From assembly GCA_947306315.1 (NCBI GenBank), contig CAMZGF010000006.1, forward strand, positions 1 through 22,578: a DNA stretch of 22,578 bases. Direction: 5' to 3'. A program made the position numbers and the translations under genes. This document shows, piece after piece, positions 21,711 to 22,578 of the stretch. How positions within the stretch are numbered: position 1 is the first letter of the stretch; each line of letters opens with the position of its first letter. The notes under the pieces are model-generated. The model worked only from the letters and a program-made list of their open reading frames with translations. It was not told the DNA's origin and did no database searches. This stretch comes from an uncultured Candidatus Saccharibacteria bacterium (lineage in GTDB: Bacteria; Patescibacteriota; Saccharimonadia; Saccharimonadales; Saccharimonadaceae).

Positions 21711-21721
21711 TGTGATATAAT
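21711..21721 (+). promoter_or_regulatory. Extended -10 giving a leaderless transcript of the 21728 gene
   Basis: TGTGA with a perfect TATAAT (21716-21721), ending six bases before the ATG at 21728. No -35 match is seen. Confidence 0.78.
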
Positions 21722-21727
21722 ATATAT

Positions 21728-22183
21728 ATGGATAGTTTTTATATTCTTTTAGCGTTTACGCTCGGGTGGTTTGTAGCACAGAGTACAAAGATTATTATTG
21801 CTTTAGTGATGAAGAGGGGGAAAGTCAGTTTTAAAGAACTGATCGATCTTCTCATGAAATCGGGTGGAATGCCATCATCTCATACTGCATGCTTTACGGC
21901 TGCTTCGCTTACGATTGGTTTTAGATGTGGGTTTGATTCAGCGTTATTCGCACTTGCAGTTGCAATGACAGTTATTATTGTCTACGATGCAACGAATGTT
22001 AGATATGCGGTTGGGCAGCAGGGAAAGCTATTAAATAAGATTGTTACTATGTCCGAGTCTCAATCTGCAAAACCTCTAAAACTAGTTGAGGGGCATACGG
22101 TCCCACAGGCAATTGTTGGTTTTATTATTGGTGTAGTTATTGCATTTTTGGTCCAATTTGTAACATTTGGATGCATATTTTAA
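21728..22183 (+). CDS. Divergent PAP2 family (YuiD-like) membrane protein
   Basis: A 151-residue membrane protein of the divergent PAP2 group (COG1963 type). Family motifs: GGMPSSHTA at about residues 46-54, VYDATNVRYAVGQQGKLLN, and EGHTVPQAIVGFIIGVVIAF near the C-terminus. The PSSH and GHT motifs correspond to the phosphatase signature of PAP2 enzymes, which act on lipid phosphates or prenyl pyrophosphates, but the substrate of this subgroup is not established. About four spans are predicted (3-25, 55-80, 82-95, 128-150). Translation appears leaderless. It is followed by the rRNA promoter. Confidence 0.9.
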   Translation: MDSFYILLAFTLGWFVAQSTKIIIALVMKRGKVSFKELIDLLMKSGGMPSSHTACFTAASLTIGFRCGFDSALFALAVAMTVIIVYDATNVRYAVGQQGKLLNKIVTMSESQSAKPLKLVEGHTVPQAIVGFIIGVVIAFLVQFVTFGCIF

Positions 22184-22223
22184 CGAAAAATGGTGATTTT
22201 TTTAAAAAAAGTCAAAAAAAGTG

Positions 22224-22252
22224 TTGACTTAAATTTGATTCTGTTATAAGAT
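22224..22252 (+). promoter_or_regulatory. rRNA operon promoter
   Basis: TTGACT (22224-22229), 17-base spacer, TAAGAT (22247-22252); TATAAG at 22245 is an alternative -10 with 15-base spacing. An AT-rich tract with A and T runs (22186-22220), such as might act as an UP element, precedes it. Confidence 0.75.
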
Positions 22253-22258
22253 AAATAC

Positions 22259-22391
22259 TATCAAACAACTGCGAGAGTCTTATTTCCGAGTGTTTGAAAG
22301 AATTTTAACAATTCAGTTGTGCAATTTTATTTTCATCGTCAGTTTTTTTATTTGAGTAATCAAATTTGAAGTTGACTCCTTTTAGGAGTCC
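22259..22391 (+). other. 16S rRNA leader
   Basis: Hairpins CAAACA/TGTTTG (about 22263-22296) and GACTCC/GGAGTC just before the mature end (22375-22390). GAATTTTAACAATTCAG (22300-22316) resembles the boxA antitermination site of rrn leaders (TTTAACAATT core). This role is inferred from similarity only. Confidence 0.5.
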
Positions 22392-22578
22392 TTAATGGAG
22401 AGTTTGATCCTGGCTCAGGATGAATGCTGGCGGCGTGCCTAATACATGCAAGTCGAGCGGTAACAGGGTTTCACCGTGCTCTTGACACTCCGGGCGTATT
22501 CGCGGGAGGACAGATTTCGAGAGTACAGTGAAGCTGCTGACGAGCGGCGGACGGCTGAGTAACGCGTGGGAACATACC
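22392..22578 (+). rRNA. 16S ribosomal RNA, 5' part
   Basis: AGAGTTTGATCCTGGCTCAG and GCTGGCGGCGTGCCTAATAC are universal 16S sequence. By alignment to E. coli position 10, base 1 is near 22392. The GATGAATGCTGGCGGCGTGCC variant and GACGAGCGGCGGACGGCTG suit a CPR bacterium, possibly Saccharibacteria. Helix 6 in V1 (22470-22532) is about 60 nt against ~19 in E. coli. The gene runs off the window. Confidence 0.97.

Noticed and set aside
1..22578. UGA read as glycine or tryptophan
   Set aside because: Genes end normally at UGA and homologous frames contain no in-frame UGA.
1..22578. CRISPR array, insertion sequence or prophage
   Set aside because: No regularly spaced repeats, transposase, integrase or phage structural motif is visible on either strand.

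Overview
The window looks like a chromosomal piece of a Patescibacteria/CPR bacterium, most likely Candidatus Saccharibacteria (TM7). This is an inference from three things: the 16S rRNA start at the right edge, the compact gene set with short spacers and overlapping stop/start pairs, and the divergent single-copy housekeeping genes. UGA behaves as a stop throughout (for example at 5430-5432 and 12191-12193), so the UGA=Gly code of some other CPR lineages is not used. Nothing points to a plasmid, phage, insertion sequence or CRISPR array.

Layout. 1-757: the 3' end of a tRNA-Val gene and a cysteine-rich unknown protein. 837-4551: thrS and miaA overlapping, then a winged-helix regulator paired with a degenerate metallo-beta-lactamase-fold protein. 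4797-6845: a site-2-protease-like membrane peptidase, a structured RNA or leader, a Nudix-RNase HI fusion and RNase P RNA. 6890-9864 on the minus strand: comM/yifB, infC (apparently starting at ATC), rpmI, rplT and rpmB, ending at a bidirectional terminator shared with rnpB. 9865-11842: almost 2 kb without a conventional protein gene. It holds tmRNA, a ~190-nt RNA with a textbook promoter and terminator, and a ~580-nt highly structured RNA of unknown class behind its own promoter and a cluster of operator-like palindromes. 11843-15354: a small membrane protein, a small soluble protein and a large VirD4/TraG-like ATPase. 15552-20189: gyrB-gyrA. 20465-22183: a secreted, membrane-anchored acidic protein and a divergent PAP2-family protein. 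22224-22578: an rRNA promoter, leader and the start of 16S rRNA with an enlarged helix 6.

Gene expression logic. Most promoters carry an extended -10 of the form TRTGn-TANNAT. Four protein genes (4797, 11843, 12206, 21728) have the -10 hexamer ending exactly 6 nt before the ATG and no Shine-Dalgarno site, as expected for leaderless mRNAs. Three promoters overlap the stop codon of the gene before them. A ~40-bp element is shared almost perfectly between the comM start region and the region before the secreted-protein gene 10.5 kb away, suggesting common regulation.

The best candidates for something undescribed are the 11222-11800 RNA, the shared comM/secreted-protein element, the 10672-10859 RNA and the 5445-5572 RNA. 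All RNA structures here were paired by eye, and no covariance or database search was possible.
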